A stretch of DNA of 7,216 nt from Candidatus Iainarchaeum sp. (GCA_028712575.1 JAQTPU010000039.1:1-7216), one strand, 5' to 3'; positions 1 through 5,552 are shown, counted from the stretch's first letter. The notes: generated by a model from the sequence alone, not told the origin. A program made the numbers and translations.

Positions 1-2
1 AA

Positions 3-386
3 GAGGGCCTGCTTCAGGGCTTTGGCCCGAAAATCGGCGCAAAGCGGTTCGGGTATTCCCTGGAAGTTTTTTTGTTTCTTGAGGTTGATACTTCACAGAA
101 AAAAATTTTTGAAAAATTTTTGGAAGTTGCGGAAAAAGACCCTCATTTGTACAGGATTTCTTCCATAATCGGTTCGGGCAACTGGAACCTGCTTTTGAGG
201 TTCCTTTACAAGGATGTTGAATCCTTCCACAGCGAACTCCAGAAGCACTATTATGACGCGATTCCCGGCTTTTATGAGATTGTGAAAAGCAGGCAGGTCT
301 TTTATGAAACAGAACCGCGCTATAAAAGCTCTTCGAGGACAGATTCAATAATAAAAATAATTGCACAGGAAAAAGGGCTGGACTGA
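3..386 (+). CDS. Lrp/AsnC-type regulator, C-terminal effector (RAM) domain, 5' partial
   Basis: The reading frame is open from the left edge, so the gene starts outside the window; 127 residues are visible. They match the pattern of the Lrp/AsnC ligand-binding domain (an alpha-beta ferredoxin-like RAM fold): an entry segment G-F-G-P-K-I-G-A-K-R-F-G-Y, a beta strand (SLEVFLFLEV), a helix, then the turn I-I-G-S-G-N-W-N-L-L-L-R-F, a helix beginning K-D-V-E-S-F-H, and a closing strand before F-Y-E-T-E-P. In the family this domain oligomerises and senses amino acids or other small molecules while an N-terminal helix-turn-helix binds DNA. Any such helix-turn-helix lies upstream and cannot be seen. 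A TTG at 72 could be read as a start, but it would delete the first strand, so it is unlikely. The stop is followed at once by the next gene. The domain call rests on pattern recognition only. Confidence 0.6.
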   Translation, partial: EGLLQGFGPKIGAKRFGYSLEVFLFLEVDTSQKKIFEKFLEVAEKDPHLYRISSIIGSGNWNLLLRFLYKDVESFHSELQKHYYDAIPGFYEIVKSRQVFYETEPRYKSSSRTDSIIKIIAQEKGLD

Positions 387-1001
387 ATGCAGAGGACGCG
401 CGTTCTTGTTCGCCGGCCAAGAAAAATTCCGGCACTGCCTTACTTGCAGCATTCTGCAAAATCTCCGAGCGCCTTCAGGGACAATCTGGATTGGAAAAAT
501 TTTTCATTCAGAAACAGGAGTTTCTGGATGTATGCTGACAGGGAGGAAAGAGTAACTAATTCCATTAAGCCGGATGTTTCAAATCTGCCGCATTTGATTT
601 TGTACGACGGAAATGGAACAGCGAGATTTGCGTTAAGGTATAAAATTGCCGGCGGCTGCATAACAATTTTGTCCCTGCAGAGGGAGCGGACACAATACAC
701 AAGAAAAGGCCCGGGCTTTTTTTGGAATGCAGAAGCAGAAACTGCGGCAAGCAAAAAATTCCGGCAAGCACTCGGTGGAATGCATCCTGCAGAGTTTTTG
801 CTTTCCCAGTTTATCTTCGAGCACAGGGAACAAGTAAGAAAATATGGCCTTTCTTTAAGAGTTCCTGCATATGCCTCTGTAAAAGAATACAAGCCGTTAA
901 TCACTAGGTTTTTTGCAAGTAATGGCAGGGAAGTATTTGGAGGAACAGTGTTTAATCTGGCTAAAACTAAAAAAAGGCCGAGACAGATATTGGGAATATG
1001 A
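387..1001 (+). CDS. Unrecognised 204-residue protein
   Basis: I do not recognise this protein. The ATG directly follows the TGA of the Lrp-like gene and lies in the same frame, so the two are probably cotranscribed and coupled. The N-terminus (residues 1-50) is rich in Arg, Lys and aromatics. Residues 67-100 look like beta strands (HLILYD, ARFALRYKIAGGCITIL). Residues 114-155 look helical and contain H-P-A-E-F-L-L-S-Q-F-I-F-E-H, followed by a strand (LSLRVP) and Y-K-P-L-I-T-R-F-F. The tail is basic (K-T-K-K-R-P-R). There are no membrane segments, signal peptide or zinc-binding cysteine sets. The mixed alpha/beta pattern with a basic start and end could suit a nucleic-acid-associated protein, but that is speculation. 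I compared it with an NFACT-N domain, because an NFACT-R gene follows, and saw no resemblance. Codon use resembles its neighbours, which supports a real gene. Confidence 0.68.
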   Translation: MQRTRVLVRRPRKIPALPYLQHSAKSPSAFRDNLDWKNFSFRNRSFWMYADREERVTNSIKPDVSNLPHLILYDGNGTARFALRYKIAGGCITILSLQRERTQYTRKGPGFFWNAEAETAASKKFRQALGGMHPAEFLLSQFIFEHREQVRKYGLSLRVPAYASVKEYKPLITRFFASNGREVFGGTVFNLAKTKKRPRQILGI

Positions 1002-1014
1002 AAAAGGTTTTTTT

Positions 1015-1812
1015 ATGGAAATCGAGCTTGATGTGAACAAGTCCCTTGAGGAGAATGCCGCGCGCTTTTTTGAGGAAAGCAAAAAGGCAAAAAAGAAACT
1101 CAAAGGCCTGCTTCCCGCAATTGAAGAGACACGGAAAAAGATTGCGAACATTGAAAAGGAATCGGAAAAAAAGGAAAGCACAATGCCATTGAAGAAGCGC
1201 AAGCGTGCATGGTTCGAAAGCTTTCACTGGTTTTTTTCTTCCGACGGTTTTTTGGTTATTGCGGGGAGAAGCGCAAAGGAAAACGAAGAGGCTGTAAAAA
1301 AGCATCTTGAAGAGGGAGACATTTTCCTGCATGCCGACATTCAGGGTGGGGCTGCAACAATTATAAAGGCGGAAGGAAAAAAAATTCCTGAAACAACAAT
1401 GCTGGAAGCTGCGAATTTTGCGGGTGTTTTTTCAAAGGCCTGGCAGTCGGGCATTCCTTCTGTTGAGGTTTATGCCGTGGGCAAGGAACAGGTTTCAAAA
1501 AAGGCCCCTTCCGGAGAGGCGCTTTCCACAGGCGGCTTTATGATTTATGGAAAAAGGCAGTGGTTCAAGGCGGAAATGAGGCTTGCAATCGGCCTGAAGC
1601 AGGAGGCAGAGCGCTTTGTCGTAATTTCCGGCCCTCTAAGTGCGGTTAAGAAGCAGGCTCCTGCAGTCATTGAATTGAAACAGGGCTCTTTGAAATCGAG
1701 CGAAGCCGCAAAAAAAATCCTGAAAATTTTTTCCGGGCAATTGAAGCGGGAAGCGCCTGTTGCCATTGATGAAATAATAAGAATGATTCCAGGCGCCAAC
1801 ATTGGTTTTTAA
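1015..1812 (+). CDS. NFACT-R domain protein (C-terminal half of an Rqc2/NEMF/RqcH-type protein)
   Basis: The 265-residue protein opens with E-L-D-V-N-K-S-L-E-E-N-A, the usual entry to the NFACT coiled coil. A charged coiled coil follows (about 12-56), then the NFACT-R (DUF814) domain (about 66-185). Diagnostic pieces are W-F-E-S-F-H-W-F, S-D-G-F-L-V-I-A-G-R, K-E-N, D-I-F-L-H-A-D-I, E-A-A-N-F-A-G-V-F-S-K-A-W, Q-V-S-K-K-A-P-S-G-E and G-G-F-M-I-Y-G-K-R. The tail (186-265) resembles that of archaeal full-length NFACT proteins. Rqc2/NEMF/RqcH bind the large ribosomal subunit carrying a stalled nascent chain. The NFACT-N half, which holds the residues needed for C-terminal tailing (Asp and Asp-Arg in yeast Rqc2), is absent, so this is a split or stand-alone form. 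ATG 1015 is chosen because it starts exactly at the coiled coil; an upstream in-frame ATG at 913 would overlap the previous gene by about 90 bases. The start lies 13 bases after the preceding stop. Confidence 0.88.
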   Translation: MEIELDVNKSLEENAARFFEESKKAKKKLKGLLPAIEETRKKIANIEKESEKKESTMPLKKRKRAWFESFHWFFSSDGFLVIAGRSAKENEEAVKKHLEEGDIFLHADIQGGAATIIKAEGKKIPETTMLEAANFAGVFSKAWQSGIPSVEVYAVGKEQVSKKAPSGEALSTGGFMIYGKRQWFKAEMRLAIGLKQEAERFVVISGPLSAVKKQAPAVIELKQGSLKSSEAAKKILKIFSGQLKREAPVAIDEIIRMIPGANIGF

Positions 1813-2434
1813 TTTGCAAGCAGGCTTTCGAGGTCCATGTAAAATTTTTCTTCGGCATTTTTTATTTCAGCAAGCAATGCTTTTCTTTCATCCGGAGTAA
1901 GCGCATTTCTGAATTTAAAAAATCTGCTTTCAAGCCACATAATCCCGCTGATTGCGCTATCTTCAGAACCCAGCACTTTTTGTTTATGGCTGCGTCCGCC
2001 CCAATGTTTTGAAAGCCTTTTTAGAATTATCTGCCTAAGGGTTTCGAATCGCACATGCCGTTTTTCGCGCAATTCCCTTATTTTTCCTGTGAATTCTTTT
2101 GAAGGGCAGTTTGCGAGTTCTGCCTGTTCAGGGTGCCTAAGGTTAACAAGCCAGGCATTTCCCGCAGTACGCTTGTAAAATGTCCGCATTGTCATTTTTC
2201 CTTCGGCCAGTTCCTTGAGAATCTGTTTGAGGAATCTTTCATCGCACATTGTCAAAACTTCAAGGTTGCGCTGGTTGAAAAAGCGCTCTTTCTTTAATTT
2301 TGCAAGCGCGGCTTCCGGAAATGGCACGTTAGTGAACATTGCCCTTGCGCGTTTTGCGGTTCCTCTTTTTCCTGTTTGAAATCTTCCCTGTGTCGGCATT
2401 CTAAAAAATAATGGTAACAAATTGGTTTTTAATT
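1801..2434. repeat. 14-bp direct repeat pair flanking the basic protein gene
   Basis: The sequence ATTGGTTTTTAATT occurs exactly at 1801-1814 and at 2421-2434, and the first 11 bases occur again at 2494-2504 directly over the cdc48 start. The first copy spans the overlapping stop codons of the NFACT-R gene and the basic protein gene. The second spans the candidate promoter of the basic protein. Together the first two bracket that gene almost exactly. They could be a trace of insertion, a shared regulatory motif, or coincidence in T-rich DNA. Confidence 0.5.
1809..2399 (-). CDS. Unrecognised basic, helical 196-residue protein
   Basis: I do not recognise this family. The protein is strongly basic. 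The N-terminus has a Gly/Arg/Lys-rich stretch (residues 5-19, G-R-F-Q-T-G-K-R-G-T-A-K-R-A-R). Predicted helices follow, including one around 54-67 (ERFLKQILKELAEG). A central segment contains F-Y-K-R-T-A-G-N-A-W-L-V-N-L-R-H-P (74-90), and a very basic part at 103-142 includes L-R-Q-I-I-L-K-R-L-S-K-H-W-G-G-R-S-H-K. The C-terminal helix is acidic and coiled-coil-like (about 168-194). No membrane segment or signal is present. The composition suits an RNA- or ribosome-binding protein, which is an inference. ATG 2399 is preferred over an in-frame ATG at 2486 because a TATA-like box lies about 31 bases upstream and the longer form would run into the cdc48 promoter. The stop overlaps the NFACT-R stop by four bases (TTAA). 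Confidence 0.72.
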   Translation of the reverse strand: MPTQGRFQTGKRGTAKRARAMFTNVPFPEAALAKLKKERFFNQRNLEVLTMCDERFLKQILKELAEGKMTMRTFYKRTAGNAWLVNLRHPEQAELANCPSKEFTGKIRELREKRHVRFETLRQIILKRLSKHWGGRSHKQKVLGSEDSAISGIMWLESRFFKFRNALTPDERKALLAEIKNAEEKFYMDLESLLAN

Positions 2435-2436
2435 GC
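2404..2436 (-). promoter_or_regulatory. Candidate TATA-type promoter for the basic protein gene
   Basis: Read on the - strand, the sequence has AATTAAAAA at 2434-2426, centred about 31 bases before the ATG at 2399. No Shine-Dalgarno-like sequence lies between it and the start. This spacing would give a leader of only a few bases, as in many archaeal leaderless or near-leaderless genes. The box lies inside one copy of a 14-bp direct repeat. Confidence 0.4.
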
Positions 2437-2471
2437 TTTCGGAGCATTTTGTTTTTAAGGGGGTGCTTTTT

Positions 2472-2503
2472 AGTTTTTATTTTCACAGGGATAATTGGTT
2501 TTT
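2472..2503 (+). promoter_or_regulatory. Candidate TATA-type promoter for cdc48
   Basis: A T-rich box (GTTTTTATTTT, 2473-2483) is centred about 26 bases before the ATG at 2504, which would place transcription start at or next to the start codon. A second AT-rich stretch (TTTTTAA, 2452-2458) lies further up and could be an alternative box. There is no convincing Shine-Dalgarno sequence in front of the ATG. Confidence 0.4.
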
Positions 2504-4675
2504 ATGGCGAATGACATTGTTTTGAAGGTTGAAGAGCCTGATCCGAGCCATGTAGGCAGGAATATTGTAACCCTGGACATGCAGACAAAGCAATTGCTCG
2601 GGATTACTTCCGGGGACATTGTTGAACTGCAGGGCAATAAAAAAACTGCTGCAATTGTCTGGCCCGCAAGGCCCGAGGATGAGGGCAGGCAGATTATCCG
2701 GATGGATTCTTACATCAGGCACAATGCCGGCGTTTCTTCAGGAGAAAAAGTCACTGTGAGAAAGGCCGATGTGAAAGAGGCGAAAAAAGTCGTCCTTGCC
2801 CCGACTGAAGAAGTGAGGATTATTGCTTCGGGCTATGACCGTGTTTTGAAAAAAAGTTTTTTAGGCAGGCCGCTCAATACAGGGGACAGTGTCTGGGTGA
2901 GCATTTTCGGAAGCGGCAGGGGTTTTGTTTACAAGGTTGTCGAGACAAACCCGAGGGGGACTGTAAAAATTACTGATTCAACTGAATTTGTCATGAAGGA
3001 AAAGCCCACAAAAGGCGAATTGGAAGGCCTTCCTAAAGTCGCTTATGAGGACATTGGCGGCCTTGAAGAGCAGGTGAAAAAGGTCAGGGAAATGATTGAA
3101 CTGCCAATGAGGCATCCGGAGCTTTTCAGGAAGCTCGGCATTGACCCTCCGAAAGGAGTGCTGCTTTTTGGCCCTCCGGGCACGGGAAAAACAATGCTTG
3201 CCAAGGCGGTTGCAAACGAAACAAACGCGCATTTTATTTCAATAAACGCGCCTGCAATAATGTCAAAATTTGTCGGGGAAGCGGAGGAGCGCGTAAGGCA
3301 ATTGTTTAAGGAGGCAGAGGACAATGCCCCGAGCATTATTTTTATTGATGAAATTGATGCAATCGCCCCGAAGAGGGAAGAGGTAATAGGGGAAGTTGAA
3401 AGGAGGGTTGTTGCCCAGATTCTTTCCCTGATGGACGGGCTTGAAGCAAGGGGCGGAGTGATAGTGATTGCGGCAACCAACCGCGTCAATTCGATTGACG
3501 AGGCTTTGAGAAGGCCGGGCAGGTTTGACAGGGAAATCGAGTTTCCGGTTCCTGATAAGAAATCAAGAAAGCAAATTTTGCAGATTCATACAAGGGGGAT
3601 GCCTCTTGCAAAGGATGTTGACCTTGATTATTTTTCAGGGATAACCCACGGTTTTGTGGGTGCAGACCTTTCCGCACTTTCAAAAGAGGCTGCAATGAAG
3701 GCATTGCGCAGGTATCTGCCGAAAATAAACCTTGAGGAGGAAACAATCCCGACTGAAGTGCTTGAAACAATTGAAGTCAATCATACTGATTTTTTGGAGG
3801 GCCTCAAGGATGTCCAGCCCTCTGCACTGAGGGAAGTTACAATTGAAATTCCCAATGTGAAATGGAAGGATGTCGGGGGCCTTGATGATGTAAAGGAAGA
3901 GCTGAAGCAGGTTGTTGAATGGCCTTTGAAACACCCGGAATCGTTCAAAAAAATGGGAATCCGCCCGCCGAAAGGCGTGCTGATTTACGGGCCTCCGGGC
4001 TGCGGAAAAACCCTGCTTGCAAAGGCAGTTGCAACCGAAAGCGAGGCGAATTTCATTTCAATAAAGGGCCCGGAGCTCTTGAGCATGTGGGTTGGCCAGA
4101 GCGAGCTTGGCATTAGAAAAGTTTTCAAAAAAGCAAGGCAGGTAGCGCCTGTAATTGTTTTCTTTGACGAGATTGATTCGATTGCAAGCACAAGGGGCTT
4201 TGCTTCCGACAGTGGTGTAACGCAAAGGGTAGTGAACCAGCTTCTTACGGAGCTGGACGGCGTAGAAGACCTGAACAATGTTGTTTTTCTTGCTGCAACA
4301 AACAGGCCTGATTTGATTGATTCCGCATTGTTGAGGCCGGGCAGGATTGACAAAATAATAAAGGTCGACGCGCCTGATGAAAAAACACGGCTTGCGATTT
4401 TAAAGGTGCACACTTCCGGAGTAAAGCTTGCAAAAAATGTTGATTTGGATGAATTGGCAAAGAAAACAGACCGTTTCACGGGCGCGGATATCGAGGGTTT
4501 GGTGAGGGAGGCCGCGCTTTCTGTCCTGAAGGAAAACAAAATGGAGGCAAAGCCGATCGAGAAAAAGCACTTTGAGGAAATAATAGCAAAGATGAATGGC
4601 TCCATTACAAAGGAAAAGGAAAAAGTCTATGACGAGTTCGAGGAAAACATAGGCGGCTTCAATTACGTCGGCTGA
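2504..4675 (+). CDS. cdc48: Cdc48/VAT-type AAA+ ATPase with two ATPase rings
   Basis: At 723 residues this has the usual length and layout of archaeal Cdc48 (VAT, p97/VCP). An N-terminal double-psi barrel and second N subdomain span about 1-175, then come the D1 ATPase (about 186-395) and the D2 ATPase (about 460-690). D1 has Walker A G-P-P-G-T-G-K-T at 223-230 and Walker B F-I-D-E-I-D with the catalytic D-E at 282-283. D2 has G-P-P-G-C-G-K-T at 496-503 and F-F-D-E-I-D with D-E at 555-556. Both have A-A-T-N-R sensor segments and R-P-G-R-(F/I)-D arginines. The hexamer unfolds proteins by threading them through its pore, in archaea often for the proteasome, acting in the cytosol. D2 has G-Q-S-E where G-E-S-E is usual, and the C-terminus ends Y-V-G rather than the HbYX form used for proteasome docking. 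ATG 2504 gives the expected M-A-N-D-I-V-L-K-V start; a TTG three codons earlier is less likely. Confidence 0.97.
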   Translation: MANDIVLKVEEPDPSHVGRNIVTLDMQTKQLLGITSGDIVELQGNKKTAAIVWPARPEDEGRQIIRMDSYIRHNAGVSSGEKVTVRKADVKEAKKVVLAPTEEVRIIASGYDRVLKKSFLGRPLNTGDSVWVSIFGSGRGFVYKVVETNPRGTVKITDSTEFVMKEKPTKGELEGLPKVAYEDIGGLEEQVKKVREMIELPMRHPELFRKLGIDPPKGVLLFGPPGTGKTMLAKAVANETNAHFISINAPAIMSKFVGEAEERVRQLFKEAEDNAPSIIFIDEIDAIAPKREEVIGEVERRVVAQILSLMDGLEARGGVIVIAATNRVNSIDEALRRPGRFDREIEFPVPDKKSRKQILQIHTRGMPLAKDVDLDYFSGITHGFVGADLSALSKEAAMKALRRYLPKINLEEETIPTEVLETIEVNHTDFLEGLKDVQPSALREVTIEIPNVKWKDVGGLDDVKEELKQVVEWPLKHPESFKKMGIRPPKGVLIYGPPGCGKTLLAKAVATESEANFISIKGPELLSMWVGQSELGIRKVFKKARQVAPVIVFFDEIDSIASTRGFASDSGVTQRVVNQLLTELDGVEDLNNVVFLAATNRPDLIDSALLRPGRIDKIIKVDAPDEKTRLAILKVHTSGVKLAKNVDLDELAKKTDRFTGADIEGLVREAALSVLKENKMEAKPIEKKHFEEIIAKMNGSITKEKEKVYDEFEENIGGFNYVG

Positions 4676-4677
4676 TT

Positions 4678-5268
4678 CTAAAATATTCTGAAAACGTAGA
4701 ATATTACAAATCCGATTGGCGCAATTGCCGCTATCCATATCAGGGGGTTCCATATCAGGACTTTGCTTCCGTCAAGCGGGGGAATTGGAAGCAGGTTGAA
4801 AAAGGCCAGCCAGAAATTAATCAGTATTCCGTATGTTGCGATTTCAATTGCCATTGCATTTGAGGAAACAAACAAAACCAGGGCAAACAAAATTCCCATT
4901 GCAATGTTTGTAACTGGCCCTGCAATTGAAATTATCCCGTTCTGCTTCCTGTCGATGTTTTCGCCGTAAATATAAACTGCGCCCGGCGCTGCAAATATGA
5001 ACCCGAAAAAAGCGGATATGACCGCAAATATAAGCCCGAAATTCCAGACCCTGAATTCCGCCCTTGCCCCAAAATGCTTTGCAACCTGCCTGTGGGCAAG
5101 CTCATGCAGGATAAAGCCCGCACCCACTGCAATAAGGCTTGTCATCAGGGCAAACGGAAAATCACTGAAGTTTCCCACATCCAGAAAGCCCCTGCCGAGG
5201 ACTATTGCAAAAGCAATGCTTATTGTAATGTAGGAAATAAACAAATCGCGCAATTCCGTGCCGTTCAT
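4678..5268 (-). CDS. Site-2 protease family intramembrane metalloprotease (peptidase M50)
   Basis: The 196-residue protein is almost entirely membrane-embedded, with about six hydrophobic segments (near 11-28, 40-64, 77-100, 112-136, 145-160 and 174-195). It carries the zinc site H-E-L-A-H at 55-59 within a helix, the G-P-V-T-N motif at 117-121, and N-L-L-P-I-P-P-L-D-G at 158-167, whose Asp (166) is the third metal ligand of the family. These features define short archaeal S2P-like proteases, which cut substrate helices inside the membrane. No PDZ or CBS domain is present and the substrate is unknown. The gene runs tail to tail with cdc48 with two bases between the stops, and diverges from the prepilin-like pair. 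Nearby prepilin-like proteins have one membrane helix each and could be substrates, but position alone supports that. The ATG is preceded by a TATA-like box at about 28 bases. Confidence 0.92.
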   Translation of the reverse strand: MNGTELRDLFISYITISIAFAIVLGRGFLDVGNFSDFPFALMTSLIAVGAGFILHELAHRQVAKHFGARAEFRVWNFGLIFAVISAFFGFIFAAPGAVYIYGENIDRKQNGIISIAGPVTNIAMGILFALVLFVSSNAMAIEIATYGILINFWLAFFNLLPIPPLDGSKVLIWNPLIWIAAIAPIGFVIFYVFRIF

Positions 5269-5270
5269 AA

Positions 5271-5300
5271 AAATTTTTTGCTTGAAAACAATTAAAAGCT
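5271..5300 (-). promoter_or_regulatory. Candidate TATA-type promoter for the M50 protease
   Basis: On the - strand, AGCTTTTAAT (5300-5291) is centred about 27 bases before the ATG at 5268, with no Shine-Dalgarno sequence between. This fits leaderless or near-leaderless initiation. The box overlaps one arm of a 10-bp inverted repeat (5294-5303 with 5377-5386). Confidence 0.4.
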
Positions 5301-5340
5301 TCTCTGATGCAATAATCGTTTTTTGTCGAAAATTCAGGAG

Positions 5341-5372
5341 GTTTTTTAAATTCTCCTGGAAACCCTTGGTTT
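5341..5372 (+). promoter_or_regulatory. Candidate TATA-type promoter for the prepilin-like pair
   Basis: GTTTTTTAAATT (5341-5352) is centred about 27 bases before the ATG at 5373, matching archaeal TATA spacing for a leaderless transcript. The box lies exactly between two short complementary arms, CAGGAG (5335-5340) and CTCCTG (5353-5358). A regulator bound there could block TATA-binding protein; this is an inference. Confidence 0.45.
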
Positions 5373-5398
5373 ATGAAGAAGCTTTTTTTCCAGGAGAA
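5351..5398. repeat. 12-bp perfect inverted repeat around the start of the small prepilin-like gene
   Basis: Bases 5351-5362 (TTCTCCTGGAAA) are the exact reverse complement of 5387-5398 (TTTCCAGGAGAA), with 24 bases between that contain the start codon at 5373. The left arm can instead pair with CAGGAG at 5335-5340, so the two hairpins exclude each other. As DNA this could be an operator. As RNA it could sequester the start, but only if the transcript begins upstream of 5351. Confidence 0.6.
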
Positions 5399-5552
5399 AG
5401 CCCAGATTTCAATTGAACTGATAATTGTGCTTGCCGCTGTTGTCGCCCTTGTCCTGCTTTTTGTTTCGCAATTGAGGCAGACAAGTTCGGAAGGGACCAA
5501 GGCTATTGACGAGAAAACAAAAAAGATTTTCGATGAAATCGACAAGATTTAG
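5373..5552 (+). CDS. Small class III signal (prepilin-like) protein, 59 residues
   Basis: Translation from ATG 5373 gives 59 residues: a short basic leader (M-K-K-L-F-F-Q-E-K-A), then Q-I-S-I-E at 11-15, a hydrophobic helix to about 32, and a charged tail (33-59) rich in Lys, Glu and Asp. This is the archaeal class III signal: cleavage by an EppA- or PibD-type peptidase would fall between Ala10 and Gln11, leaving Glu at +5, the residue needed for pilin assembly. The mature protein would be about 49 residues, very short for a pilin, and nearly all helix. It could be a small structural or minor pilin subunit, or an assembly partner. The gene overlaps the next by 20 bases, so the two are probably an operon. 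Its short length makes it easy to overlook. Confidence 0.82.
   Translation: MKKLFFQEKAQISIELIIVLAAVVALVLLFVSQLRQTSSEGTKAIDEKTKKIFDEIDKI

Noticed and set aside
440..904. Long - strand open frame opposite the 204-residue gene
   Set aside because: It is the antisense of the + strand frame, with a Cys/Ser/Leu-rich composition and no recognisable domain; the + strand frame fits the operon context.
387..1001. The unknown protein as a missing NFACT-N half
   Set aside because: Its predicted strands and helices do not follow the NFACT-N pattern, and its length and basic ends do not match.
913..1014. Longer N-terminus for the NFACT-R protein (start at 913)
   Set aside because: It would overlap the preceding gene by about 90 bases, and the added residues do not match the NFACT family.
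2400..2486. Longer N-terminus for the basic protein (start at 2486)
   Set aside because: It would run through both candidate promoters in the divergent region; the extension is Lys/Leu-rich low-complexity sequence, and the start at 2399 has a suitably placed TATA-like box.
3043..3489. Long - strand open frame inside cdc48
   Set aside because: Antisense of the highly conserved D1 ATPase region; Ser/Pro-rich composition typical of a shadow frame. The same holds for 3985-4605 opposite D2.
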